A stretch of 64,000 nt of DNA from Vibrio sp. SCSIO 43135 (GTDB lineage Bacteria > Pseudomonadota > Gammaproteobacteria > Enterobacterales > Vibrionaceae). A program made the translations under genes and the position numbers. The stretch is taken from positions 992,001 to 1,056,000 of the forward strand of contig NZ_CP071859.1 in assembly GCF_023716665.1 (NCBI RefSeq). Direction: 5' to 3'. Shown here piece by piece: positions 29,425 to 38,224 of the stretch. The notes under the pieces are model-generated. The model saw only the letters and a program-made list of their open reading frames with translations. It was not told the origin of the DNA and did not search any database. Each line of letters begins with the position of its first letter. Position 1 is the stretch's first letter.

Positions 29425-30870
29425 ATGGGCTGGTGGCATAGGCTAAAACCCAACTCGTTGGTCGCTCGTACTTTATTGCTGACTTTGTTAGCGGTATTGA
29501 TTGCGCAGGGGATTGCGACCTCTATCTGGTATACCGAGTCGAAACATAAGGAACTGTCTGGGATTCGCTCGGCGTCGGAAAGTATGGCGACTATGTTTGC
29601 ATCGACGGTGACTTTTTTCCAATCATTACCCGTACGTTATCGGCATATTGTGCTCGACCAGATCCGCAACATGGGCGGTACGCGCTTTTTCGTCTCGTTT
29701 AATAAAGAGAAGTTGATTGTCGAACCGATTCCAGATACTCAACTTAAAGTGGCGTCGGTTAACGCTGTTACACAAGTGCTTCATCAAAAGCTCAATAATG
29801 TCGAGTCGGTCTCTGTAGATTTTTCCCGACCTGAGCACCTTCGCTTACTCAAAAACGACATTTACTTAAGCGATTTGCCGAAGTCTTGGGCGCATCATAC
29901 CTTGACGCTAGAACCTATCGACCCTCCTATTCTAGTGGTACAGATAGAGTTGGGTGATAGCGAGTGGGTTTATATTGCTGCTTTACTTCCCGCCCCATAT
30001 GTCACGTTGGACGATACGATTTTGGGGCGTGAACAGGTTATCTTTCTATTCTTTTCCACCAGTATATTGTTAGTACTCACTTACTTTTTGATCCGTAAGC
30101 AAGTCAAACCGTTGCGCCGTTTGGCTCGTGCTGCGAATGAGATGAGTATGGATATTGATCAGCCACCCCTCACCGAGGAAGGGGCAACAGAATTAGTCAC
30201 GGCGACCCGAGCATTTAACCGAATGCAACAACGTATTCGCCGTTACGTGTCGGATAGAGAGCACCTCTTTTCTGCCATATCTCATGATCTTAAAACCCCA
30301 ATCACTCGGCTGCGTTTAAGAGCGGAGCTATTGGAGAGTGATGTTAAGCGAGATAAGTTCAATAAAGATCTCGATGAACTAGAGATGATGGTGAAAGGGG
30401 CACTGCAATGTGTACGTGATACTGACCTGCATGAGAACAATGCGTATGTTGATCTCAGTGAAATGATTGAGTCAGTGATCGAAACACACAATCAATACCA
30501 GCCTAAGGTTTCGTTTACGCCTCAGATCCTAGACCCCATTGTCGCTAAGCCACTGGCCATCAAGCGTGTGCTAACAAATCTAATTGATAATGCAGTGAAA
30601 TATGGCCATCAAGCTGAAGTTATGCTCGAAGAAGATCAAGAATATGTCACCGTTACGATTACTGACCAAGGCAAAGGGATTCCTGAAGACAAGCTAGAGG
30701 CCGTGTTCGAGCCTTATTATCGTATAGCTACTGATGATTCAGGCCATGGTTTGGGCTTAGGTATTTGCCGCAATATCTTGCACGGACATGGTGGAGATCT
30801 CATTATTCGCAATCACCCTAAAGGTGGTTTAGTAGCACGAATCTTTATCCCGCTTAGCTTAGAAGTGTAA
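29425..30870 (+). CDS. Sensor histidine kinase paired with the glucose ABC transporter (GtrS/GltS-like)
   Basis: This 481-residue inner-membrane kinase has TM1 at about 14-34, a periplasmic sensor of about 170 residues, TM2 at about 205-222, HAMP, HisKA with His287 in AISHDLKTPITRLRLR, and an HATPase domain with the N-box NLIDNAVKYG and GHGLGLGICRNI. The ATG is 2 bp from the stop of the response-regulator gene, so the two form an operon. Pseudomonas GtrS senses 2-ketogluconate or 6-phosphogluconate-type signals; whether this homologue does so is not visible. Confidence 0.85.
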   Translation: MGWWHRLKPNSLVARTLLLTLLAVLIAQGIATSIWYTESKHKELSGIRSASESMATMFASTVTFFQSLPVRYRHIVLDQIRNMGGTRFFVSFNKEKLIVEPIPDTQLKVASVNAVTQVLHQKLNNVESVSVDFSRPEHLRLLKNDIYLSDLPKSWAHHTLTLEPIDPPILVVQIELGDSEWVYIAALLPAPYVTLDDTILGREQVIFLFFSTSILLVLTYFLIRKQVKPLRRLARAANEMSMDIDQPPLTEEGATELVTATRAFNRMQQRIRRYVSDREHLFSAISHDLKTPITRLRLRAELLESDVKRDKFNKDLDELEMMVKGALQCVRDTDLHENNAYVDLSEMIESVIETHNQYQPKVSFTPQILDPIVAKPLAIKRVLTNLIDNAVKYGHQAEVMLEEDQEYVTVTITDQGKGIPEDKLEAVFEPYYRIATDDSGHGLGLGICRNILHGHGGDLIIRNHPKGGLVARIFIPLSLEV

Positions 30871-30871
30871 T

Positions 30872-30898
30872 GTAACAATGTTGTTACGTTGTGGTTAC
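30872..30898. promoter_or_regulatory. GTAAC palindrome and 11-bp-spaced repeats upstream of the glucose-binding protein gene
   Basis: GTAACAATGTTGTTAC (30872-30887) is a perfect 16-bp palindrome, and GTTAC recurs at 30894, 11 bp after the copy at 30883. The layout resembles the TGTAAAT repeats at the response-regulator gene (shared TGTAA core), so this is a candidate operator for the same regulator. It lies 140 bp before the binding-protein start. Confidence 0.5.
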
Positions 30899-31011
30899 GG
30901 TTTGTTTCAATCTATTTTTTTCAGTTATATAGACTCCGTATTGACCTAGTAAAAATGGTTGACCGGGCAAGATAGCCCTTACGTGTCTAATCCAATACAT
31001 GGAAGATAACA

Positions 31012-32259
31012 ATGAAAATGACGAAAACCCTACTTACTCTATCTCTCTTATCTGCTGCTTCAATGACTCAAGCTGGTGAAGTTGAAGTTCTTCACTGGTG
31101 GACTGCTGGTGGCGAGGCAAAATCAGCGGCAGTATTAAAGGACATGCTTGAACAGCAAGGCCATAGCTGGAAAGACTTTGCAGTTGCTGGTGGTGGTGGT
31201 GAAAGTGCGATGACAGTACTGAAGACTCGCGCGGTATCAGGCAACCCACCTTCAGCGGCACAAATCAAAGGCCACGATATTCAAGAGTGGGGTGGATTAG
31301 GTTTCTTAACCACTTTAGATAAAACGGCGCAACAGGAAAAGTGGGACGATATCCTGCCTTCTGTTGTTACCAAAGTAATGAAGTTCGACAACGAATATGT
31401 TGCGGTTCCAGTCAACGTACACCGCGTTAACTGGCTGTGGGCAAACCCAGAAGTACTTAAAAAATCTGGTGTAGAAGTTCCTGCAACATTAGATGATTTC
31501 TTTGTTGCCGCAGAGAAAATCAAAGCAGCCGGTTACATTCCTCTGGCCCACGGTGGTCAACCATGGCAAGACGCGACGGTGTTCGAAGCGGTGGCTCTAG
31601 ATGTTCTAGGCAGTGAAGACTACAACAAAGCATTTGTAGAACTTGATATGAGCGTGTTGTCTGGCGACAAGATGGTTGAAGTATTCACCAAGTTTAAGAA
31701 GATGCGTGATTACATCGATTCTAACTCTCCAGGCCGCGACTGGAACGTAGCGACGTCTATGGTGATCAATGGTGAAGCTGCAATGCAAATCATGGGTGAC
31801 TGGGCGAAAGGCGAATTCACAGCCGCTGGAAAAGTACCGGGTAAAGACTATGTATGTGCACCTGCACCAGGTACCAATGGACAGTTTACCTTTAACATCG
31901 ATAGTTTCGCGTTCTTCGAGCTAAGTGAATCCGGTAACCAAAAAGCTCAGCAAGATCTCGCGCGTACCATTCTGACCAAAGATTTCCAAGAGGTGTTCAA
32001 CCTCAATAAAGGTTCTATCCCAGTGCGTTTAGACATGGATATGTCAGCGTTTGACCAATGTGCGCTTGACTCAATGTCAACGTTTAAAGCGAGTGCAAAA
32101 ACGGGTGACTTAGTACCAAGTATGGCGCACGGCCTGTCGACAACGAGTTATGCGCAAGGCGCGATCTATGATGTTGTCACCAACTTCTTTAACGATCCTA
32201 AAGCCGATCCAAACGAAGCGGCGAACAAGCTAGCGAAAGCTGTGAAGGCTGCAATCTAA
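31012..32259 (+). CDS. Periplasmic glucose-type sugar-binding protein of an ABC transporter
   Basis: The 415-residue protein starts at ATG 31012 with GGAAG 6 nt upstream, and has a Sec signal peptide ending near MTQAGE. It resembles Pseudomonas GtsA/Glt[12 protein letters not shown] at the mature N-terminus, [29 protein letters not shown] and SMAHGLS, which correspond to the Trp, Lys, Asp and His ligands known to hold glucose in the P. putida protein. I therefore infer a glucose or galactose ligand. It is followed by two permeases and an ATPase, with a hairpin in the 137-bp gap that could favour its own expression. Confidence 0.88.
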   Translation: MKMTKTLLTLSLLSAASMTQAGEVEVLHWWTAGGEAKSAAVLKDMLEQQGHSWKDFAVAGGGGESAMTVLKTRAVSGNPPSAAQIKGHDIQEWGGLGFLTTLDKTAQQEKWDDILPSVVTKVMKFDNEYVAVPVNVHRVNWLWANPEVLKKSGVEVPATLDDFFVAAEKIKAAGYIPLAHGGQPWQDATVFEAVALDVLGSEDYNKAFVELDMSVLSGDKMVEVFTKFKKMRDYIDSNSPGRDWNVATSMVINGEAAMQIMGDWAKGEFTAAGKVPGKDYVCAPAPGTNGQFTFNIDSFAFFELSESGNQKAQQDLARTILTKDFQEVFNLNKGSIPVRLDMDMSAFDQCALDSMSTFKASAKTGDLVPSMAHGLSTTSYAQGAIYDVVTNFFNDPKADPNEAANKLAKAVKAAI

Positions 32260-32303
32260 GTCAACGTAGATTGATTTGATTGTCACCTATTCACGTTAAT
32301 AGA

Positions 32304-32336
32304 GAGTAGGTAGGTTCGTGGGGAGCCTGCTTACTC
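32304..32336 (+). other. Intercistronic hairpin between binding-protein and permease genes
   Basis: GAGTAGGTAGGTT (32304-32316) pairs over 13 bp, including G-U pairs, with AGCCTGCTTACTC (32324-32336) around a 7-nt loop. It lacks a strong T-run, so it is more likely a 3'-end protector of the binding-protein mRNA or a weak attenuator than a full terminator. Confidence 0.55.
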
Positions 32337-32396
32337 CTTTCCACCGCTTCGCTTGTTTATTGGTTGGAGTGGTGGTTTTCTCAACAAGGAATCGTT

Positions 32397-33320
32397 ATGG
32401 AGCATGTTTTGACTCAGTCAACGCAAAAGTCTGCGCCTAAGCCGAGCTTTGCCGATAGACTACAAAATTGGCTGCCAAAGATAGTACTTGCCCCGACTAT
32501 GCTAGTCACTGTGGTGTGTATTTACGGCTATATTTTTTGGACAGCTGCCCTCTCTTTCACCAACTCTCGGTTTTTACCAAGCTTTAAGTTTGTTGGTTTT
32601 ACCCAATACGAAAAGTTAATGGACAACGATCGTTGGATCACTTCAATTACTAATTTGGGTTTGTTTGGCGGGCTATTTATGCTGGTCGCCATTGTGCTGG
32701 GTGTAGGTCTCGCCGTGTTACTTGACCAAAACATCCGCCAAGAAGGCGCGATTCGCACTATTTACCTCTACCCAATGGCGCTGTCGTTCATAGTGACAGG
32801 TACAGCTTGGAAATGGATTCTTAACCCAGGTTTAGGCATCGAGAAACTAATGCACGACTGGGGTTTTACTGGCTTTGAATTCAACTGGTTAGTGAATTCG
32901 GAGATGTCGGTCTATACCTTGGTCATCGCTGCGGTATGGCAATCTTCAGGCTTTGTAATGGCCATGTTTTTGGCCGGCTTGCGTGGCATCGATTCTTCTA
33001 TCATCAAGGCGGCGCAAATTGATGGAGCCAATCTTCCGACCATCTACTGGAAGATAATTCTACCTTGCTTACGCCCGGTGTTTTTCAGTGCAGTGATCAT
33101 CACTTCGCATATCGCGATTAAGAGCTTCGACTTGGTGACGGCAATGACAGCTGGTGGTCCGGGCTACTCGTCGGATTTACCTGCTTTATTTATGTACGCG
33201 CATTCCTTTACTCGTGGGCAGATTGGTCTTGGTGCGGCAAGTGCAATGATGATGCTTGCAGGCATTCTAGCGATTTTGGTGCCTTACCTTTACTCAGAAC
33301 TTAGGGAGAAGAAATCATGA
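32397..33320 (+). CDS. Sugar ABC transporter permease (MalF/GtsB type)
   Basis: This inner-membrane permease has 307 residues and six membrane segments. The EAA loop that contacts the ATPase is in IIKAAQIDGANLPTIYWKIILPCLRPV. ATG 32397 has AAGGA 6 nt upstream; eleven upstream in-frame codons are excluded. It overlaps the next permease gene by ATGA, so they are translationally coupled. It corresponds to GtsB/GltF of the Pseudomonas glucose system. Confidence 0.9.
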   Translation: MEHVLTQSTQKSAPKPSFADRLQNWLPKIVLAPTMLVTVVCIYGYIFWTAALSFTNSRFLPSFKFVGFTQYEKLMDNDRWITSITNLGLFGGLFMLVAIVLGVGLAVLLDQNIRQEGAIRTIYLYPMALSFIVTGTAWKWILNPGLGIEKLMHDWGFTGFEFNWLVNSEMSVYTLVIAAVWQSSGFVMAMFLAGLRGIDSSIIKAAQIDGANLPTIYWKIILPCLRPVFFSAVIITSHIAIKSFDLVTAMTAGGPGYSSDLPALFMYAHSFTRGQIGLGAASAMMMLAGILAILVPYLYSELREKKS

Positions 33321-34174
33321 CCGGTAACATGAATTTTGCTCGCCTATTTATTTACTCGACACTGGTTTTCTTTTGCCTAGTGTATTTGATGCCACTGTTT
33401 GTGATGGTGATTACCTCGTTCAAAACCCTGCCTGATATCAAGGCTGGTAATTTAATGAGTTTGCCAAAGGAGTGGGTGTTTGATGCTTGGTATAAGGCCT
33501 GGGATAGCGCGTGTACTGGTGTGAAGTGTGAGGGCGTCAAAGGGTATTTTTGGAACTCATTCCAAATGGTGATTCCAGCTGTCGCAATTTCTACGCTGCT
33601 GGGGGCATTCAATGGTTACGTTGTGACCAAGTGGCAGTTTAGAGGCTCAAACCTATTCTTCAGCCTGTTGCTATTTGGTTGCTTCATTCCATTCCAAGTC
33701 ATTCTTCTACCTATGGCTGCCGTACTTGGAAAGTTGGGTTTGGCGAACACCACCACTGGTCTAGTTATTGTGCATGTTATCTATGGCATGGCGTTTACAA
33801 CGCTATTCTTCCGCAACTTCTACATCAGTATTCCAGATGAATTGGTGAAAGCTGCCAAGTTAGATGGAGCAGGGTTCTTTACGATTTTCTTTAAAATCTT
33901 ACTGCCACTTTCGACTCCAATCATCATGGTAACCGTGATATGGCAGTTCACGGCGATATGGAACGACTTCTTATTTGGCGTTGTGTATTCGGGTTCGGAG
34001 ACGCAGCCCATTACTGTCGCACTCAATAACTTAGTCAACACCAGCACCGGTGTTAAAGAATACAACGTAGACATGGCTGCCGCGATCATCGCCGCGCTGC
34101 CAACCTTATTAGTCTATGTATTAGCAGGAAAATACTTTGTTCGCGGCCTAACGGCGGGATCGGTAAAAGGATAA
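33317..34174 (+). CDS. Sugar ABC transporter permease (MalG/GtsC type)
   Basis: This is the second membrane subunit, 285 residues with six segments; the EAA motif is in [27 protein letters not shown]. The ATG overlaps the stop of the preceding permease gene. A cysteine-containing insert ([11 protein letters not shown]) lies in the first periplasmic region and is unusual for the family, as far as I can judge. It is followed 5 bp later by the ATPase gene. Confidence 0.9.
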   Translation: MTGNMNFARLFIYSTLVFFCLVYLMPLFVMVITSFKTLPDIKAGNLMSLPKEWVFDAWYKAWDSACTGVKCEGVKGYFWNSFQMVIPAVAISTLLGAFNGYVVTKWQFRGSNLFFSLLLFGCFIPFQVILLPMAAVLGKLGLANTTTGLVIVHVIYGMAFTTLFFRNFYISIPDELVKAAKLDGAGFFTIFFKILLPLSTPIIMVTVIWQFTAIWNDFLFGVVYSGSETQPITVALNNLVNTSTGVKEYNVDMAAAIIAALPTLLVYVLAGKYFVRGLTAGSVKG

Positions 34175-34179
34175 TTACA

Positions 34180-35292
34180 ATGGCAACACTAGAACTTAAA
34201 CAGATCCGCAAAACGTACCCGAAAGCGGAGCAAGAAACCCTTAAGGGGATTGATATCAGCATTGATTCGGGTGAGTTTCTGATTTTGGTAGGCCCATCTG
34301 GCTGTGGTAAATCGACGCTGATGAACACCATCGCAGGGCTAGAAAACATAAGCTCTGGCGAGATTGTGATTGATGGTAGCGATGTCGCGAGCGTAGAGCC
34401 GAAAGATCGAGATATTGCGATGGTATTCCAGTCGTATGCGCTTTACCCAAATATGACCGTGCGTGGCAATATCGCTTTTGGATTGAAGATCCGCAAGATG
34501 CCTGCCGACGAAATTGATGCAGAGGTCAACCGTGTCGCAGAGATGCTGCAAATTGACCACTTACTTGACCGTAAGCCATCGCAACTATCTGGTGGCCAAC
34601 GCCAACGTGTTGCAATGGGGCGTGCATTGGCTCGTCGACCTAAGCTTTATTTGTTTGATGAGCCGCTGTCGAATCTTGATGCCAAACTGAGAGTCGAGAT
34701 GCGCCATCAAATCAAACGTTTACACCAAAAACTGAATACCACAATTGTTTACGTTACCCATGATCAGATCGAAGCCATGACGCTGGCCGACCGTATTGCA
34801 GTAATGAAGGATGGCGAGCTACAGCAGCTTGGCACTCCACAGGAGATCTACAACAAGCCAAACAACATGTTTGTGGCTGGCTTTATGGGCTCACCCTCAA
34901 TGAACTTCATCAAAACTATGGTTGATCTTGATGCTGAAGATAAGCCTGTGATTAAGGTGAAAGGGGCCAATGAGCAAGAACACCACATCAAGTTGCCTGC
35001 CTCAATGCGCGAGCAAGATGGTAAAGAAATCGTGATTGGTTTGCGCCCTGAGCACATTAGTGAGAAGCCAGGAGAAGATATGTCTGCATCTACTCAGTTG
35101 GACATGAAACTTGAAGTGCTAGAGCCAACTGGCCCAGATACAATCGCGATGATTAAAGTCAACGACCAAGAGATCGCCTGTCGTCTGTCGCCAGAGTTTG
35201 AAGTGTCGGTAGGCCAGACAGCGCCACTTCATTTCGACTTGTCTAAAGCGGTGTTTTTCGATGCGAACTCTGAGCATCGAATCGAGTTTTAG
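34180..35292 (+). CDS. Sugar ABC transporter ATP-binding protein (MalK/UgpC/GtsD type)
   Basis: This is the ATPase subunit of the import complex, 370 residues. Walker [10 protein letters not shown], the Q-loop in [14 protein letters not shown], the signature [15 protein letters not shown], Walker [13 protein letters not shown] and the H-loop in VTHDQ are all present, followed by the C-terminal OB-fold regulatory domain of the MalK group (GLRPEHI). It is the last gene of the operon; a large structured element follows it. Confidence 0.92.
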   Translation: MATLELKQIRKTYPKAEQETLKGIDISIDSGEFLILVGPSGCGKSTLMNTIAGLENISSGEIVIDGSDVASVEPKDRDIAMVFQSYALYPNMTVRGNIAFGLKIRKMPADEIDAEVNRVAEMLQIDHLLDRKPSQLSGGQRQRVAMGRALARRPKLYLFDEPLSNLDAKLRVEMRHQIKRLHQKLNTTIVYVTHDQIEAMTLADRIAVMKDGELQQLGTPQEIYNKPNNMFVAGFMGSPSMNFIKTMVDLDAEDKPVIKVKGANEQEHHIKLPASMREQDGKEIVIGLRPEHISEKPGEDMSASTQLDMKLEVLEPTGPDTIAMIKVNDQEIACRLSPEFEVSVGQTAPLHFDLSKAVFFDANSEHRIEF

Positions 35293-35303
35293 ACATACAA
35301 TTT

Positions 35304-35410
35304 TAAAGCGCACTCTCTATTTGTGGAGGGCTCATTCCCCAATGAGTGCCGAGCAAAAATCACGGGGGAGAATCCAAGTAACGCTTGCTACTTGGGGGGA
35401 GTGCGCTTTA
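35304..35410. other. 107-nt multibranched inverted-repeat element after the glucose ABC operon
   Basis: TAAAGCGCACTC (35304-35315) pairs perfectly over 12 bp with GAGTGCGCTTTA (35399-35410). Inside are two further hairpins: CTCATT/AATGAG (35331-35336 with 35341-35346, CCCC loop) and CCAAGTA/TACTTGG (35374-35380 with 35389-35395, 8-nt loop). Together they form a three-way-junction fold. It could be a terminator of the two converging genes, a small RNA, or a palindromic repeat element. No known riboswitch core is recognised. Confidence 0.55.
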
Positions 35411-35497
35411 TTCCTTTCTCACTAAGTAAATTCATTTCAAAGTAGGCTTACGTCAAGGTAGAGTGAGAAGCTCTACCTTTTACCACTTTTTCAAACG

Positions 35498-35944
35498 CTA
35501 ACTTCTAATTTTGCAATAAAGCTTGCGAACACCTCGACTGCCCATGAGCAAGCCGAAGGCCATAACCGCCTTTAGCAGTGCAGGGTAATTAATCATGTTA
35601 GAGCTGATCCAGAAACCGAAAAATGTCGCCAGCCCGGTGATGAGTAAGTACACGCCGATGAGAAAGCAACCAACGGTGACAATATGCTCGTCGCGTATGT
35701 CCATAGCTGTGCCCTCATCTGCTTCCTCCTTAAAAAGCTTGGCTGCAATACTGTTACTGAAATACCAAATGATACTGGAGAGCAACACCGGTAGAAACAA
35801 GTGCCCAACTAAGCTAAACAGCACAAGATTACTCGCTTGTTGCCAAAATGAAGAAAGAGCTAACGCTGGAACAAAGGCATAAATGGATGACAGTGCTACA
35901 AACAGAGCAACGGCGCGTACCAGCAGTATGGCGAGTCCTACCAT
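35498..35944 (-). CDS. Conserved hypothetical membrane protein
   Basis: The 148-residue protein has about four hydrophobic membrane segments (about 3-27, 37-62, 88-112 and 120-136), with a short acidic cytoplasmic stretch KEEADEGTAMDIRDEH in the middle. I do not recognise the family and no function can be given. It is convergent with the glucose ABC operon and is transcribed away from the dctP promoter region. Confidence 0.7.
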   Translation of the reverse strand: MVGLAILLVRAVALFVALSSIYAFVPALALSSFWQQASNLVLFSLVGHLFLPVLLSSIIWYFSNSIAAKLFKEEADEGTAMDIRDEHIVTVGCFLIGVYLLITGLATFFGFWISSNMINYPALLKAVMAFGLLMGSRGVRKLYCKIRS

Positions 35945-36177
35945 AGTTATTATCCTAAATGAGAGGTTTGAAATTTAATGAGTATATTGTTCTGTTAATT
36001 ATGTTGCGTACGAGTTTTGTCAGAACTTCTCTATGTAATGTAACCACTTATTTCAACTCTGCCCATCTCAGTAGCCTAAATAACAAATGTATCATTAGCG
36101 TCTATACTTAAACGTGCGTACGAATGACGTGTTCATTGGTGTTAATAAGAACATTGGTGGTACGTGATGTAGTTATG

Positions 36178-36226
36178 GAGGAGAGGACAACCCTACGAAC
36201 TCCTTCCCGCAAACTGTCCTCTCCTC
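36178..36226. repeat. 12-bp inverted repeat with a CTCCTT-containing loop
   Basis: GAGGAGAGGACA (36178-36189) pairs perfectly with TGTCCTCTCCTC (36215-36226). The 25-nt loop includes CTCCTTCCC, complementary to ribosome-binding sequences. There is no T-run after it. Confidence 0.5.
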
Positions 36227-36248
36227 ACATATCACTTTCTAAATTTCT

Positions 36249-36268
36249 ATGAGTAGATTTCTACTCAT
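36249..36268. promoter_or_regulatory. Candidate DctD upstream activating site
   Basis: ATGAGTAGA and TCTACTCAT form a perfect 9+9 palindrome with a 2-bp centre, ending about 125 bp upstream of the sigma-54 promoter. This is the usual position for an enhancer-binding protein; DctD is encoded nearby. Confidence 0.55.
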
Positions 36269-36393
36269 ATTTAAATTTATATGTGTCATTTCCCACCCAT
36301 TTAATTTCAGAGTATAAAGTGTTTGATGTCTTAGATATTAAAGCACTCTGCTCAAGATGTTGATTTTAAATGACTTAATTTTATTTTTGTCAA

Positions 36394-36410
36394 TTGGTAT
36401 GCCTATTGCT
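36394..36410 (+). promoter_or_regulatory. Sigma-54 promoter of dctPQM
   Basis: TTGG-TATGCCTA-TTGCT has the invariant GG (36396-36397) and GC (36408-36409) exactly 10 bp apart and an exact TTGCT at -12. Transcription would start near 36421, 46 bp before dctP. DctB/DctD encoded at 40.5-43.7 kb are the expected activators. Confidence 0.75.
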
Positions 36411-36466
36411 CTTTAGTCATTACCAGCACCCATAGAAGGGGCTGTCTAATACTAAGGAGAATTATA

Positions 36467-37462
36467 ATGTTTAAACCTCTTACCCTACTGTCTGTATCCG
36501 CTCTGGCACTCACAAGTTTTAACGCTGCTGCTAATTGTGATCCAGGTGAAATCGTTATTAAGTTCAGCCACGTAACCAATACAGATAAGCACCCGAAAGG
36601 GATTGCAGCTTCGTTGCTAGAAGAGCGTGTAAACACAGAGATGAACGGCAAAGCTTGTATGCAGGTTTTCCCTAACTCAACACTGTACGATGATAACAAG
36701 GTACTGGAAGCGCTATTGAACGGTGATGTTCAACTGGCAGCTCCGTCACTGTCCAAATTCGAAAAATTCACTAAGAAATACCGCATTTTTGACCTTCCTT
36801 TCCTTTTCGAAGACGTTGACGCTGTAGACCGTTTCCAAAACTCTGAGTCAGGCGAAAAGTTGAAAAATGCAATGCAACGCCGTGGTCTTCAAGGGCTTGC
36901 TTTTTGGCACAACGGTATGAAGCAGATGTCGGCTAACAAGCCTTTACTTAGCCCAGAAGATGCGAAAGGACTTAAGTTCCGTGTACAAGCATCAGATGTA
37001 TTGGTTGCTCAGTTTGAACAGCTAGGCGCTAACCCACAGAAGATGTCGTTCAAAGAAGTGTATGGCGGCCTTCAGACCAAAGTTATCGATGGCCAAGAAA
37101 ATACTTGGTCGAACATCTACGGTAAAAAGTTCTTCGAAGTACAAGATGGTGTGACGGAAACCAACCACGGTATTTTGGATTACCTAGTCGTGACATCGAA
37201 CGATTTCTGGAAAGGATTGCCAGAAGACACTCGTGAGCAGCTGAATACGATCATCCAAGAAGTAACGGCAACACGTAATGCGGAGTCTTCGAAGGTGAAC
37301 CTAGCAAACAAAAACAACATCATCGAAGCGGGCGGACAAGTGCGTTCTCTTTCTCCAGAACAGCGTCAGCAATGGGTCACAGCTCTGCAACCAGTATGGA
37401 AGAAGTTTGAGAAAGACATTGGTTCAGACCTGATTGAAGCAGCTCTGGCTTCAAACAACTAA
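36467..37462 (+). CDS. dctP: TRAP transporter solute-binding protein DctP
   Basis: This periplasmic C4-dicarboxylate-binding protein has 331 residues and a Sec signal peptide ending near NAAANC. The DctP-family core is present: EIVIKFSHVTNTDKHPKG at the mature N-terminus, GLKFRVQASDVLVAQFEQLGANPQ with the carboxylate-binding arginine, and NTWSNIYGKKFFEVQDGVTETNHG. AAGGAG precedes the ATG. The sigma-54 promoter and nearby dctBD favour a malate/succinate/fumarate role. A terminator-like hairpin follows, so the binding protein would be made in excess over the membrane subunits. Confidence 0.92.
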   Translation: MFKPLTLLSVSALALTSFNAAANCDPGEIVIKFSHVTNTDKHPKGIAASLLEERVNTEMNGKACMQVFPNSTLYDDNKVLEALLNGDVQLAAPSLSKFEKFTKKYRIFDLPFLFEDVDAVDRFQNSESGEKLKNAMQRRGLQGLAFWHNGMKQMSANKPLLSPEDAKGLKFRVQASDVLVAQFEQLGANPQKMSFKEVYGGLQTKVIDGQENTWSNIYGKKFFEVQDGVTETNHGILDYLVVTSNDFWKGLPEDTREQLNTIIQEVTATRNAESSKVNLANKNNIIEAGGQVRSLSPEQRQQWVTALQPVWKKFEKDIGSDLIEAALASNN

Positions 37463-37472
37463 TCCCCCTTTA

Positions 37473-37507
37473 AGTGCTCTTCGTATCGGGACGAGGAGCG
37501 CTTTTTT
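37473..37507 (+). terminator. Intra-operon terminator-like hairpin between dctP and dctQ
   Basis: AGTGCTCTTCGT (37473-37484) pairs over 12 bp, with G-U pairs, with ACGAGGAGCGCT (37491-37502), followed by a T-run. It probably gives partial termination, because dctQM have no other visible promoter. Confidence 0.7.
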
Positions 37508-37534
37508 ATAATAAAAACTAGAGCGAAGTAGTTT

Positions 37535-38221
37535 ATGGAACAGTCTATTTTAGCAAAGGTCGGGAGAGTGACTGACGCGATCGAGGAGACGTTGATTGCA
37601 TTCTTCTTAGGAGGCATGACCTTACTTACATTTGCCAATGTCGTGTCGCGTTACGTGTTTAACGACAACATTCTTTGGGCATTGGAACTCACTGTGTTTA
37701 TGTTTGCGTGGATGGTACTCGTCGGCGCATCTTATGGGGTGAAAAAGCACTTTCATATTGGTGTCGATGTTGTCATTAACATGGCTCCAGAACAGTTAAG
37801 AAAAATCTATGCACTCGCTGCAGCGGCATGCTGCTTAGCGTTCTCAATCTTTCTATTAGTCGGCTCATGGAATTATTGGTACCCATTTGTTACCGAGCGA
37901 GCATGGTATGAAACTGACGATATACCGATGCCAGAGGTGTTGCAGTTTTTAGCAGATTGGCTCAATGAAGGGGAGCGTTACGAAAAATTACCCCGCTTTA
38001 TTCCTTACATGGCGTTACCTATTGGAATGGCAATGTTGACGTTTCGCTTTATGCAGGTCACCTATCAGATTGCGACGGGCAAACTTGATCGCTTAATTGC
38101 AGGTCACGAAGCGGAAGAAGATCTTGAAGCGTTAAAGGCTGAAATGGCGGACGCTGGTGATGCATTTGGCGAGGATGTGTCAAAACCCACTCAATCTGAT
38201 AATGGCAGCAAGGAGCGCTAA
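37535..38221 (+). CDS. dctQ: TRAP transporter small permease DctQ
   Basis: This small membrane subunit of the TRAP transporter has 228 residues. Four membrane segments are visible, with the family segment NVVSRYVFNDNILWALELTVFMFAWMVLVGASYGVKKHFHIGVD. There is an acidic C-terminal cytoplasmic tail of about 45 residues and an insert near 125-150 with an acidic, tryptophan-rich stretch, which makes it longer than most DctQ proteins. The ribosome-binding site is weak. It is followed 3 bp later by dctM. Confidence 0.9.
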   Translation: MEQSILAKVGRVTDAIEETLIAFFLGGMTLLTFANVVSRYVFNDNILWALELTVFMFAWMVLVGASYGVKKHFHIGVDVVINMAPEQLRKIYALAAAACCLAFSIFLLVGSWNYWYPFVTERAWYETDDIPMPEVLQFLADWLNEGERYEKLPRFIPYMALPIGMAMLTFRFMQVTYQIATGKLDRLIAGHEAEEDLEALKAEMADAGDAFGEDVSKPTQSDNGSKER

Positions 38222-38224
38222 TCC

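Larger units (their letters stand above)
35945..36466 (+). other. Long regulatory region upstream of dctP
   Basis: This 522-bp gap contains no convincing gene. It holds a direct repeat CATTGGTG (36134-36141 and 36152-36159), a 12-bp inverted repeat (36178-36226), a 20-bp palindrome (36249-36268) and a sigma-54 promoter (36394-36410), each listed separately or discussed in the findings. Confidence 0.6.

Noticed and set aside
35304..35410. Integron attC site or a known riboswitch
   Set aside because: The arms lack the RYYYAAC/GTTRRRY core of attC sites, and no conserved core of the TPP, glycine, c-di-GMP or other riboswitch families that I know is present.
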